Below are positions 54,824 through 63,300 of a DNA stretch of 64,000 nt, one piece after another. The notes beneath the pieces are model-generated. The model saw nothing but the letters and a program-made list of their open reading frames with translations, was not told where the DNA came from and did no database searches. The position numbers and the translations under genes were made by a program. How positions within the stretch are numbered: the first letter of the stretch is position 1; the number at the start of each line of letters is the position of its first letter. The stretch comes from JAJDXW01 sp965214795 (lineage in GTDB: Bacteria > Pseudomonadota > Gammaproteobacteria > HK1), in assembly GCA_965214795.1 (NCBI GenBank), contig OZ243976.1:2232001-2296000 (forward strand), given 5' to 3'.

Positions 54824-56068
54824 CTACAGAACGGCGCGCACGTCACGCCGGTCCCGGTGCTCCTCCAGGGCGAGCCGGATCAATCGGTCGATGAGCTCGG
54901 CATAGGGGATCCCGCTCGCCTCCCACAGCTTCGGGTACATGCTGATCGGGGTGAACCCCGGCATGGTGTTCACTTCGTTCACGTAGACCCGCCGCTCGCC
55001 GCTCCGCTCGACGAAGAAGTCCACGCGGGCGAGGCCGCGCGCCTCCACCGCCCGGAACGCCGCGATGGAGAGGGAGCGGACCCGCTCGGTCGTCTCCGGG
55101 GGGAGGGGAGCGGGGATGATGAGCTCGGATGCGTCGTCCACGTACTTCGCGTCGTAGTCGTAGAACTCGCGGCTCGGCACGATCTCGCCCACGACCGACG
55201 CCCGCGGCTCGTCGTTGCCGAGAACCGCGCACTCGACCTCGTGGCAGTCCACCGCGCCCGTCTCGACGAGCACCTTGGTGTCGTAGGCGGCGGCGTCCTC
55301 CACGAGACCGCGGAACGCGCCGGAATCGTCGATGCGGTGGACGCCGACGCTCGATCCGAGGTTCGCGGGCTTGACGAACATCGGATAGCCGAGCCGTGCT
55401 TCCGCCTCGGCCCGGATGCGGTCCGGGTCGCGCCGCCAGTCCGAGCGCCGGACCACGAGGCAGTCCATCACCGGGAGCCCCTCCGCCCGGAACGCGCGCT
55501 TCATCATCGCCTTGTCCATGGCCGCGGCGGAGCCGACGACCCCCGACCCGACGTACGGCAGCCCCGCCAGCTCCAGGAGCCCCTGCACGGTGCCGTCCTC
55601 GCCGAAGGGGCCGTGCAGCAGGGGGAAGACCACGTCGAGGCTTGTGGCGGCGAGGGCGGGAACGTCCTCGTCCTCCCCGGCGCCGGAGCGGCTGGCGGCA
55701 CTGAATGCGCCGCCCGCGCCGGATGCGAGCGGCTCCGCCGCGTCCGCACCGCGGGCGAGGAGACGGCCGCCGTCGGGGTATCCCACGAGGATGGGGAGGG
55801 CATCGTCCGCACCGCGGCCGGTCAGGATCGGGGGAGGCTCCCCGCTTTCTCCGCCGGTCGGCCTTCCTTCGCCGGTTCCGGCGAGGCGGGGGGTGGCAGT
55901 CCCGCTCGCGGGAAGACGCCATTCGCCGTCTTTCGCGATGTGGATGAGGGTGAGGTCGTACCGGGTGCGGTCGATCGCCTCGAACACCGAGCGGGCCGAG
56001 GAGAGGGAGACCTCATGCTCGCAGGAGCGGCCTCCGAAGACGAGGCCTACCCGGATCCTGTGTGACAT
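54824..56068 (-). CDS. ddl: D-alanine--D-alanine ligase
   Basis: Peptidoglycan precursor enzyme of the ATP-grasp superfamily. VGLVFGGRSCEHEVSLSSARS, LHGPFGEDGTVQGLLELAGLPYVGSGV (part shown), FVKPANLGSSVGV, YDYDAKY and VNEVNTMPGFTPIS are diagnostic of the Ddl/VanA group. 414 residues, about 50 more than usual: residues 52-140 hold a Gly/Ala/Pro-rich insertion between the first lobe and VDVVFPLLHG. Stands alone rather than in a dcw cluster. Confidence 0.95.
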   Translation of the reverse strand: MSHRIRVGLVFGGRSCEHEVSLSSARSVFEAIDRTRYDLTLIHIAKDGEWRLPASGTATPRLAGTGEGRPTGGESGEPPPILTGRGADDALPILVGYPDGGRLLARGADAAEPLASGAGGAFSAASRSGAGEDEDVPALAATSLDVVFPLLHGPFGEDGTVQGLLELAGLPYVGSGVVGSAAAMDKAMMKRAFRAEGLPVMDCLVVRRSDWRRDPDRIRAEAEARLGYPMFVKPANLGSSVGVHRIDDSGAFRGLVEDAAAYDTKVLVETGAVDCHEVECAVLGNDEPRASVVGEIVPSREFYDYDAKYVDDASELIIPAPLPPETTERVRSLSIAAFRAVEARGLARVDFFVERSGERRVYVNEVNTMPGFTPISMYPKLWEASGIPYAELIDRLIRLALEEHRDRRDVRAVL

Positions 56069-56349
56069 TCGGCTAGTATAGGCGGTTGCGCGCCGGGTCA
56101 TTCGGCCGGGCCGCACGCAACCCAGGACCGTTTTTTGTCGTGGCCGAGTGCCGGGGGCGGGTGCGGATCGGCCGGCCGTGCGATCGAGGGCAGCTTCATG
56201 AGGCGCGAACCGACACGCGGACGACGAAATGCGCTCCCCGATGGCCTGCCGAACCGGCCCGGTTCACCCGTCGCCGGACAAGCAACGAGCCTTGGCACGC
56301 AGCCGTCCCGCGAGCCCTCCAACGGAGGCCGTTCCCTGGCAGTGCGCAC

Positions 56350-58185
56350 ATGCCCACCACCCAAGCCGCAGACGGACAAGCCATGAGGACGGGAGGCACC
56401 CGCGCCCGGCTCGCTCGCCTGCGCGACGCGATGCGGCAGCATGAGATCGCCGCCTACCTCGTACCGTCGAGCGACCCGCACCAGAGCGAGTACGTCCCGG
56501 AGCACTGGGCGCGGCGCCAGTGGGTGAGCGGGTTCACCGGCTCGGCCGGGGAGCTCGTGGTTGATCTGAAGGGCGGCGGGCTGTGGACCGACGGGCGCTA
56601 CCACCTTCAGGCCCGGCAGGAGTTGCGGGGGTCCGGGATCCGGCTGTTTCCGGTCGGCGAGAAGGACGTGCCCACCCTCGAGGCGCACCTCGCGAAGACC
56701 CTTCCCAGGGAGGCCGTGGTCGGGGTCGACCCGGCGGTCATCAGCCTGAAGCGGACCCGCAAGATCGCGAAGGCGTTCGCCCCCGCCGGGGTGACCTTGA
56801 AGCCGATCGACGAGAATCTCGTGGATATGGTCCGAGGCCCCGCGCCGGGGCGGCGCGCGCGCGCGCCGGTCTTGCCCCTTCCCGCCCGTTTCGCGGGCGA
56901 GACCAGCGCGTCCAAGCTGCGGCGGGTGCGCCGCGCCATGCGCGCGCGCGAGGCCGATGCCCTCGTCGTCACCACCCTCGACGCGATCGCGTGGCTCTTC
57001 AACGTGCGCGGCTCCGACGTCGCCTACAATCCGGTGGTCATCGCGTACGCGGTGGTGACCCCGGACGAAGCGATCCTGCACGTCGATCGGGGCAAGCTCG
57101 ACGCGGCGGCGGAGGCACACCTTCGCCGTACCGCCCGGGTAGAGCCCTATGCCGGCATCCGCCGGACGCTGCGCGCCCTCGGGCGCCGCAAGGCCGCGGT
57201 GTGGATCGACCCGGAGACGACGAGCCTCCTGTGCGCCCGCCTCCTCGACGGGGCAAAGCCGATCCTCGCGCCGTCGCCCATCCCCCGCATGAAGGCGCGC
57301 AAGAACGAGGTGGAGCTGGCCGGGATCCGCGCCGCCCACCGGCGCGACGGGACGGCCATGGTGCGCTTCCTGCACTGGCTGGAGCGGTCCGTGCCGGCGG
57401 GCGGGATCACCGAGATGGGCGCCGCCGCCAAGCTCGACGGCCTCCGGTCCGAGGGCGACCGATTCCGGGGGCTCAGCTTTCCGACGATCGCAGGGTACGC
57501 CGAGCACGGAGCCATCATCCATTACTCGGTGGATGAGGCGAGCGACGTCCCCCTCCGACCGGAGGGCCTCTTCCTCGTCGATTCGGGGGCCCACTACCTC
57601 GACGGCACGACCGACGTCACCCGCACCGTGCTCCTCGGCGGACGCCCCACCGATGCGCAGCGCGACGCGTACACCCGGGTGCTCAAGGGGCACATCGCGA
57701 TTGCTACCGCGCGCTTTCCGGCCGGGACGACCGGAGCGAGGCTCGATACCCTCGCTCGCGCCGCGCTCTGGCAATCGGGGCGGGACTACGCGCACGGGAC
57801 CGGGCATGGGGTGGGGGCCTTTCTCAACGTGCACGAGGGGCCGCAATCCATCAGCCATCGCTCGACCGAAGCCGCGCTCGAGCCCGGCAATATCCAGTCG
57901 AACGAGCCCGGCTACTACGAGCCGGGGGAGTTCGGCATCCGCATCGAGAACCTGGTGGAGGTCGTCAAGGACGAGACCACCGCGCCCCGCGACTTCCTGT
58001 GCTTCGCCACCCTGACCTTGTGTCCGATCGAGAAGCGTCTCGTCGATCCCGGGCTGCTGACCGCCGGCGAGCGCGGGTGGCTCGATGCGTATCACGGGCG
58101 GGTTCTGGAGACCCTCGGCCCCGACCTGGATCGGGATGATCGGGGGTGGCTGGAGGGGGCGTGCGCACCCCTCGAGGTCTCATGA
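56350..58185 (+). CDS. pepP: aminopeptidase P family protein (Xaa-Pro aminopeptidase, three-domain type)
   Basis: 611 residues, matching the long three-domain APP1-type enzymes. Two creatinase-like N-terminal domains (LVPSSDPHQSEYVPEHWARR, WVSGFTGSAG, LWTDGRYHLQA) precede the M24 pita-bread domain with metal ligands in LVDSGAHYLDGTTDVTRT (Asp, Asp), GTGHGVGAF (His), SNEPGYYEPG (Glu) and GIRIENLVEV (Glu). Cleaves N-terminal residues next to proline. An ATG at 56383 is a possible later start. The stop falls inside a 10-bp tandem repeat. Confidence 0.9.
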   Translation: MPTTQAADGQAMRTGGTRARLARLRDAMRQHEIAAYLVPSSDPHQSEYVPEHWARRQWVSGFTGSAGELVVDLKGGGLWTDGRYHLQARQELRGSGIRLFPVGEKDVPTLEAHLAKTLPREAVVGVDPAVISLKRTRKIAKAFAPAGVTLKPIDENLVDMVRGPAPGRRARAPVLPLPARFAGETSASKLRRVRRAMRAREADALVVTTLDAIAWLFNVRGSDVAYNPVVIAYAVVTPDEAILHVDRGKLDAAAEAHLRRTARVEPYAGIRRTLRALGRRKAAVWIDPETTSLLCARLLDGAKPILAPSPIPRMKARKNEVELAGIRAAHRRDGTAMVRFLHWLERSVPAGGITEMGAAAKLDGLRSEGDRFRGLSFPTIAGYAEHGAIIHYSVDEASDVPLRPEGLFLVDSGAHYLDGTTDVTRTVLLGGRPTDAQRDAYTRVLKGHIAIATARFPAGTTGARLDTLARAALWQSGRDYAHGTGHGVGAFLNVHEGPQSISHRSTEAALEPGNIQSNEPGYYEPGEFGIRIENLVEVVKDETTAPRDFLCFATLTLCPIEKRLVDPGLLTAGERGWLDAYHGRVLETLGPDLDRDDRGWLEGACAPLEVS

Positions 58186-58202
58186 GGTCTCATGAGTCTC
58201 AT
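58174..58202. repeat. 10-bp tandem repeat over the pepP stop codon
   Basis: Two units GAGGTCTCAT and a third GAGTCTCAT. The pepP stop TGA (58183-58185) spans the first unit junction, and each unit recreates ATGA. Slippage would move the stop without changing its occurrence. Confidence 0.7.
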
Positions 58203-58376
58203 GAAGAATAGCGGCGGGCGGCCGGCGCGGGACCGGTCGGGATGGAACGCGCCGCTCCGGGCCGCGGCCGGGAACGCGGGCAGGTGATGGTTCGCACGCG
58301 AGAAGCGGGCCGGGGCGCCCGGCCGCCCGCGCCTCCTCCCGCGGAGGCTGCGGAGGCCGGTCTCGCGGGAGCCCGC

Positions 58377-59585
58377 ATGGGGGCCGCCCGGCGGGGTCTC
58401 GCCGCTCCCGTCTCCGCCCGGCTCGCGGCCGTTCAATCCCCGATCATCCCGATCGTGATGGACCTCTACCGGCGCCACCCCGGCACCATCTCCCTCGGGC
58501 AGGGGGTAGTGGGATACGGCCCGCCACCCGGAGTCGCGGACCGGGTCGCCCGGTTCTGCGAGACCCCCGCCAACCATCTCTACCAGCCGGACGAGGGGAT
58601 CCCCGAGCTCCGGGCCGCCATCGGGCGGAAGCTCGCCCGGGAGAACGGGATCGATCCGAGCGGGCGAGAGATCATGGTCACCGCGGGTGCGAACATGGGC
58701 TTTCTGAACGCCCTCATCGCGATTACCGATCCGGGCGACGAGGTGGTCCTCCCGCGGCCCTACTTCTTCAATCACGAGATGGCGATCCGGATGGCCGGGG
58801 CGGTGCCCCGGATCGTGTCCTGCCGCCCGGACCATCAGCTCGACGTCGGGGTGATCGCGGCGGCGGTCGGCCCCCGCACCCGTGCGATCGCCACCACCTC
58901 GCCCAACAACCCGAGCGGCGCGACCTACGGAGAGGAGGACCTGCGGGCGGTGAACGCCCTCTGCGCGGAGCGCGGTCTCTACCACCTGCACGACGAGGCG
59001 TACGAGTACTTCGTGCACGACGGGGCGAGGCACTGCTCGCCAGGCGCGATCCCGGGGAGCGCGCCGCACACCATCGAGTTCTGGTCGCTCAGCAAGGCCT
59101 ACGGATTCGCGAGCTGGCGCGTCGGCTACATGGCGTTCCCCGCCGGCCTCATGGAGACCTTGCTCAAGGTCCAGGACACGAACGTCATCTGCGCCCCCGC
59201 CATCTCCCAGCACGCGGCCCTCGCCTGCCTCGACGCCGGCCGCGGGTACTGTCGCCCGCTCATCGAGGGGTTCGCCCCGAACCGGGAGTTGCTGCTCGAC
59301 GCCCTCGCCGGTCTCGGCGGCCGGGTGGAGGCACCCCCTGCGAACGGCGCGTTCTACGTGTTCATCCGGGTAGGCGGGGGGCGGGCCCTCGACGACATGG
59401 CGATCGTGCGCGAGCTCATCGTGGAGCACGGGGTCGCGGTGGTCCCGGGGTCTGCGTTCGGGGTCGAGGAGGGGTGCAGCCTGCGGCTCTCCTATGCGGC
59501 GGTGGACCGCGACACGATGGCGGTGGGCGCGAGGCGGCTCGTCGAAGGGCTCAGGGCCATCACCGACAGGAGGACGGGAAATTGA
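58377..59585 (+). CDS. PLP-dependent aminotransferase, class I/II
   Basis: Fold type I aminotransferase of about 402 residues. SLGQGVVGYGPPPGVADRV, YQPDEGIPELRAAIGRKL, TSPNNPSGATYGEEDL, DEAYEYF and FWSLSKAYGFASWRVGY with the PLP lysine are standard. ATG 58377 is preceded by GGGAG; the frame is open to 58242 with low-complexity residues. Substrate unknown. Its stop overlaps the TTG start of the next gene. Confidence 0.9.
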   Translation: MGAARRGLAAPVSARLAAVQSPIIPIVMDLYRRHPGTISLGQGVVGYGPPPGVADRVARFCETPANHLYQPDEGIPELRAAIGRKLARENGIDPSGREIMVTAGANMGFLNALIAITDPGDEVVLPRPYFFNHEMAIRMAGAVPRIVSCRPDHQLDVGVIAAAVGPRTRAIATTSPNNPSGATYGEEDLRAVNALCAERGLYHLHDEAYEYFVHDGARHCSPGAIPGSAPHTIEFWSLSKAYGFASWRVGYMAFPAGLMETLLKVQDTNVICAPAISQHAALACLDAGRGYCRPLIEGFAPNRELLLDALAGLGGRVEAPPANGAFYVFIRVGGGRALDDMAIVRELIVEHGVAVVPGSAFGVEEGCSLRLSYAAVDRDTMAVGARRLVEGLRAITDRRTGN

Positions 59586-60520
59586 CCGTGGAGATCCCCT
59601 TCCGGCGAGAGCTCGAGTTCGAGTACGGCCGGGTCGACCTCGTTTCCCCGCCGGGAGCGGTCCCCGTGCGGCGGGTGGTCGCCCGCAACCCGAGCGCCTT
59701 CACCCTGTACGGCACCGGCACCTACATCGTCGGCCGGGGCCGGGTCGCGGTCATCGACCCGGGGCCGGCGCTGCCCGAGCACGTCGAGGCTCTTGCCGCC
59801 GCGGTCGCCGGCGAGGAGGTGAGCCACATCCTCGTCACCCACACCCACAACGACCACTCGCCCGCCACCCGGCCGTTCAAGGCAAAGGTCGGGGCGGGTG
59901 CGGTCCATGGCTACGGCCCGCACGGCTCGGGACGGGGCGGGGGGCAGGTGGAGGAGGGGGGTGACCTCGAGTTCGCCCCCGAGGTCGAGGTGCGGGACGG
60001 CGATCGCATCGAGGGGGATGGGTGGTCGTTCGAGTGCGTGCACACCCCTGGGCACACCTCGAACCACGTCTGCTTCGCGCTCCGCGAGGACCGCGTGCTC
60101 TTCTCCGGCGACCACGTGATGGGGTGGTCGACCAGCGTCATCTCCCCGCCGGACGGCGACATGGGCGACTACCTGCGGAGTCTCTCCCGCCTCCTCGATC
60201 GCGACGACGTCCGCTACTGGCCGACGCACGGGCCGTGCATCGACGATCCGAAGCCCTACGTACGCGCGTTCATCGCCCATCGCCGCGAGCGCGAGGAGCA
60301 GATCCTCGCCTGCCTCCGAGACGGGGTGGGGCGAATTCCGGACATGGTGCCCGGCATGTACGTCGGGCTCGCCCCCGGCCTCGTTCCCGCCGCGGGCCGT
60401 TCGGTGTTTGCGGCCATGCTCCGTCTCGTGGAGAGCGGGCAGGTGGTCACCGACGGCGAGCCGGCGGCGGGGTCGCTCTACCGGCTCGCGGGTGACCGGT
60501 CGGGCGGCCGGTCGGGTTGA
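59582..60520 (+). CDS. MBL-fold metallo-hydrolase (LACTB2/glyoxalase II-like)
   Basis: 312 residues. LVTHTHNDHSPATRPF carries HxHxDH, CVHTPGHTSNHVCF the next His, and LFSGDHVMGW the bridging Asp; a C-terminal winged helix (VFAAMLRLVESGQVVTDG) follows, as in LACTB2-like proteins. TTG 59582 is supported by AGGAGG eight bases upstream and overlaps the aminotransferase stop by three bases, a clear translational coupling. The two enzymes probably act on one metabolite. Confidence 0.88.
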   Translation: MTVEIPFRRELEFEYGRVDLVSPPGAVPVRRVVARNPSAFTLYGTGTYIVGRGRVAVIDPGPALPEHVEALAAAVAGEEVSHILVTHTHNDHSPATRPFKAKVGAGAVHGYGPHGSGRGGGQVEEGGDLEFAPEVEVRDGDRIEGDGWSFECVHTPGHTSNHVCFALREDRVLFSGDHVMGWSTSVISPPDGDMGDYLRSLSRLLDRDDVRYWPTHGPCIDDPKPYVRAFIAHRREREEQILACLRDGVGRIPDMVPGMYVGLAPGLVPAAGRSVFAAMLRLVESGQVVTDGEPAAGSLYRLAGDRSGGRSG

Positions 60521-60583
60521 ACCCGCGGGGTCTTCACATCACGCATCGAGACACCAACCGAGAAACGAACCCGACGAGGACAG

Positions 60584-60900
60584 CGCCGTTTCACGCTGGC
60601 CGAACCGCAGGTCGGACCAGGCGGCGGGTCGGATCGGCGGAGCGCAATCCGGCAATTCCGGCCCGGAAGAGTGCGTGTCGAGGGTCCTGTCGGATTACGC
60701 TACGCCAAGCAGGCGAGGATGCACAGCAAGACGTGGGCGCGCACGCGCTCGGAGCGGTAGTGGTAGACAGGGCGGACCTTGGGGTCGAAGGTTTTGATGG
60801 TGCGGAAGGTGCGCTCGACCCCGTACAGGGCCTCCTCCGACTCCAACCTGCCGCCTTCGACGCGCAGGCGACCGGAGGATTGCGGTCCGTTCCGATGCGG
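60584..60900. mobile_element. transposon remnant, copy E of the C/D repeat family, carrying a transposase tail
   Basis: Begins GCGCCGTTTCACGCTGG like copies C and D. It shares GGAGCGCAATCCGG, TTCCGGCCCGGAAG and, at its right side, GCGACCGGAGGATTGCGGTC with copy C. Between these blocks lies a transposase 3' fragment on the minus strand. Copies C and D look like internally deleted derivatives of the same element. Confidence 0.65.
60700..60853 (-). pseudogene. IS4/IS1634-type transposase C-terminal fragment
   Basis: Minus-strand translation ends LESEEALYGVERTFRTIKTF, DPKVRPVYHYRSERVRAHVL and LCILACLA before TAG at 60700. This matches the IS1634-like C-terminus (usually VERxFRxLKTxxLxxRPIYH...RVRAHxxLCxLA). 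Nothing of the upstream DDE domain remains. Confidence 0.78.
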
Positions 60901-60937
60901 CAGCTTGAAACAGTCCCCCCAACGAGGATAAAACATC

Positions 60938-62170
60938 ATGAAATTCAAATACATTGTGGCCGCCGCGGCGCTCGCCACCCTGCCGTCGTCGGCGTGGGCG
61001 GAGTGCAAGGTGGATGGCTCCGGCGAAGTCAACGTGCTCTCGAACTTCTTCGAAACGCTCGAGCTGCTCGCCGACACCATGAAGGAATGCGAACGCGACG
61101 GCCTCGTCGTCGACGCCAAACTGACCACCGAGCACCGATCGGAGACCGAGCAGGCGTTCGCGGCGGCGACCTCCCCCTACGACACCGCGGCGGTCGCCAA
61201 CAGCTCGATCACCCTCCTGCAGGCGCGGGGCCAGCTCCGCCCGCTGAACGACCTCGTCGACAAGTACCGCGACACCTACGACATCGAGGACCAGATGCTG
61301 ATCCGTTTCGGCGGCGACGTCATGGCCATCGCGTTCATGGTGAACGCGCAGCATTTCTACTACCGCAGGGACCTCTTCGAGCAGCACGGGATCGCGGTTC
61401 CGAAGACCTACGCCGAGCTCCTCGCGGCGGCCAGGGCGCTCAAGGAGGCCGGGATCGAGCATCCCTACGGGGCCGCCTTCGGCAATAGCTGGGAGCTCGC
61501 GAACGAGTACGTGAACCTCCTGCTCGCCAACGGGGGGCGGCTCTTCGATCCCGCGACCTCGGAGCCCGCATTCGAGTCGCCGGAGGCGGTCGAGGCGCTC
61601 GAGCTCATGGGCGAGCTGTTCAAGTACATGTCGCCCAACGCGATGTCGATGGACTTCGGCGGGGTGAAACGCCAGCTTCAGCAGGGCGACGTGGCCATGG
61701 CGATCCAATGGGGCGATCAGGCGCCGACGATGGACAACGCCGACGAGAGCACCGTGATCGGCAAGATCGGCTACGCCCCCGCGCCGGCCACCCGGGAGGG
61801 CGGGCCCCCCGCCGCCACCTTCTGGTGGGACGGCTACGTGATTCCGAAGAATCTGGACGGCGATCCGGACGTGACCTTCCAGGTCGTCATGCATGCGCTC
61901 CGGGCCGAGACCGTGGAGAAGAACAACGACACCACGCTCTGGATCCGCTCGAACTACCAGCCGACGAAGTACACCGCCGCGATCACCGAGACCGTGCTCG
62001 CCGGCGCGCCTCCGTATCCGATGAACCCGCAGTCCTCCCTCGCGCACAGCTCGCTCGGGGAGAACATCTCGGACTTCATCACCGGCAAGGAGTCGGCCGC
62101 GCAGTCCCTCGCCGACGCGGCCAAGGCGTACCGTGCCGCGGCGAGGCAACAGGGCCTCATCGAGAACTGA
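60938..62170 (+). CDS. ABC transporter substrate-binding protein (sugar-type, family 1)
   Basis: Periplasmic receptor of 410 residues with a Sec signal peptide MKFKYIVAAAALATLPSSAWA. YYRRDLFEQHGIAVPKTYAEL, MQGDVAM-like QLQQGDVAMAIQWG and FWWDGYVIPKNL are typical of MalE/UgpB-type receptors. Followed by a strong hairpin and two permease genes. Ligand unknown, probably a sugar or sugar-like polyol. Confidence 0.9.
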   Translation: MKFKYIVAAAALATLPSSAWAECKVDGSGEVNVLSNFFETLELLADTMKECERDGLVVDAKLTTEHRSETEQAFAAATSPYDTAAVANSSITLLQARGQLRPLNDLVDKYRDTYDIEDQMLIRFGGDVMAIAFMVNAQHFYYRRDLFEQHGIAVPKTYAELLAAARALKEAGIEHPYGAAFGNSWELANEYVNLLLANGGRLFDPATSEPAFESPEAVEALELMGELFKYMSPNAMSMDFGGVKRQLQQGDVAMAIQWGDQAPTMDNADESTVIGKIGYAPAPATREGGPPAATFWWDGYVIPKNLDGDPDVTFQVVMHALRAETVEKNNDTTLWIRSNYQPTKYTAAITETVLAGAPPYPMNPQSSLAHSSLGENISDFITGKESAAQSLADAAKAYRAAARQQGLIEN

Positions 62171-62179
62171 GCCCCCGCC

Positions 62180-62213
62180 CCCGCCCCCGGTGCGCCGGCG
62201 CGCCGGGGGCGGG
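62180..62213 (+). terminator. GC-rich hairpin between ABC receptor and permease genes
   Basis: Arms CCCGCCCCCGG and CCGGGGGCGGG around a GC-rich 12-base loop, no T-run. As in the TRAP operon, it sits directly after the receptor gene, where a hairpin can stabilise receptor mRNA or stop most transcripts. Confidence 0.6.
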
Positions 62214-62246
62214 CCCGCTCCGCCGCCGTCCTTCCGGGGCATCGAC

Positions 62247-63296
62247 GTGAAGCGAAAGTCCTTCCTGCTCTTCGTCGCCCCGTCCGTGGTCTCGATGCTG
62301 CTCCTCATCGCGATGCCCCTCGCGGGTGTCGTGTATCTCGCCCTGCACCAGTCGTACGTGAAGACGGAGCTCGTCGAGCTCACCACCGAGGTCCCGTTGT
62401 TCGGCGGGCTCAAGCGCCAGGTCACCCGGGTGGTGCCGCAGCCGGTTCTCGACGAGAACGGACGGGCGGTCAAGGTGTGGAAGTTCGTCGGCAGCGACAA
62501 CCTCGTCCAGGCAGCGGAGATCGAGGGGCTCGGCGATATCCTGTCCGGCGCGCGGGAGGTCGCGTCACTCCGGGGCTTCATCGCGGAGCTCCACCGCGAA
62601 ATCACCAACGTCGATTTCTGGTCGGCCCTCGAGTTCACCCTGCTCTACACCTTCGGCACCACCCCCTTCGTGCTGCTCATCGGCCTTGCCCTCGCCCTTG
62701 GCGTCAATCGGGCGTCCGAGCGTTTCCGCGGGACGATGGTCTTCGTCTCCATCCTGCCGATGATCGTGACGCCGGTGGTCTCGTCCCTCGCCATCTACTG
62801 GCTGTTCCTGGACGGTGCGGTGATCGCCTCGCTCATCGAAGCCCTCGGCTTCGGGCGGTTCTACTTCCTCGCCGACCAGTTCACCATCCGCACCGTAATC
62901 ATCGCCTACGGCATCTGGTGGGCCGCGCCGTTCGCCTTCATCATCCTCTACGCGGGCCTGCAGACAGTGCCGCGGGACCCGCTGGAAGCCGCGATGATCG
63001 ACGGCGCGAGCGCGTGGCAGCGGTTGCGCTACGTCATCATTCCCCATCTCGTGCCCTTGCTCGCCGTCATCACGGTGATCCACGTGATGGACGCCTACCG
63101 GGTCTTCGAACCGATCCTCGTATTCGGCGCGAGCGTGTTCGCCAACTCGGTGCAGTACCTGACCTACTACACGCTTTCCTACGAGGACAACGCCAACAAG
63201 GCGGCGGCCTACGCGATCCTGACCGTGGTCGGGGTCGTCCTCCTGCTGATCCCGGTGCTGGTTCACACGTACCGCGATCAGCGCGGGAGGCGCTAG
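62247..63296 (+). CDS. ABC sugar transporter permease 1 (MalF/UgpA type)
   Basis: 349 residues from GTG 62247. TM1 near FLLFVAPSVVSMLLLIAMPL, then an 80-residue periplasmic loop, five more segments and the EAA motif DPLEAAMIDGASAWQRLRYVIIPHL. Forms the channel with the second permease. The long loop between TM1 and TM2 with VPLFGGLKRQVTRVVPQPVL is larger than in most UgpA proteins. Confidence 0.92.
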   Translation: MKRKSFLLFVAPSVVSMLLLIAMPLAGVVYLALHQSYVKTELVELTTEVPLFGGLKRQVTRVVPQPVLDENGRAVKVWKFVGSDNLVQAAEIEGLGDILSGAREVASLRGFIAELHREITNVDFWSALEFTLLYTFGTTPFVLLIGLALALGVNRASERFRGTMVFVSILPMIVTPVVSSLAIYWLFLDGAVIASLIEALGFGRFYFLADQFTIRTVIIAYGIWWAAPFAFIILYAGLQTVPRDPLEAAMIDGASAWQRLRYVIIPHLVPLLAVITVIHVMDAYRVFEPILVFGASVFANSVQYLTYYTLSYEDNANKAAAYAILTVVGVVLLLIPVLVHTYRDQRGRR

Positions 63297-63300
63297 GCCG

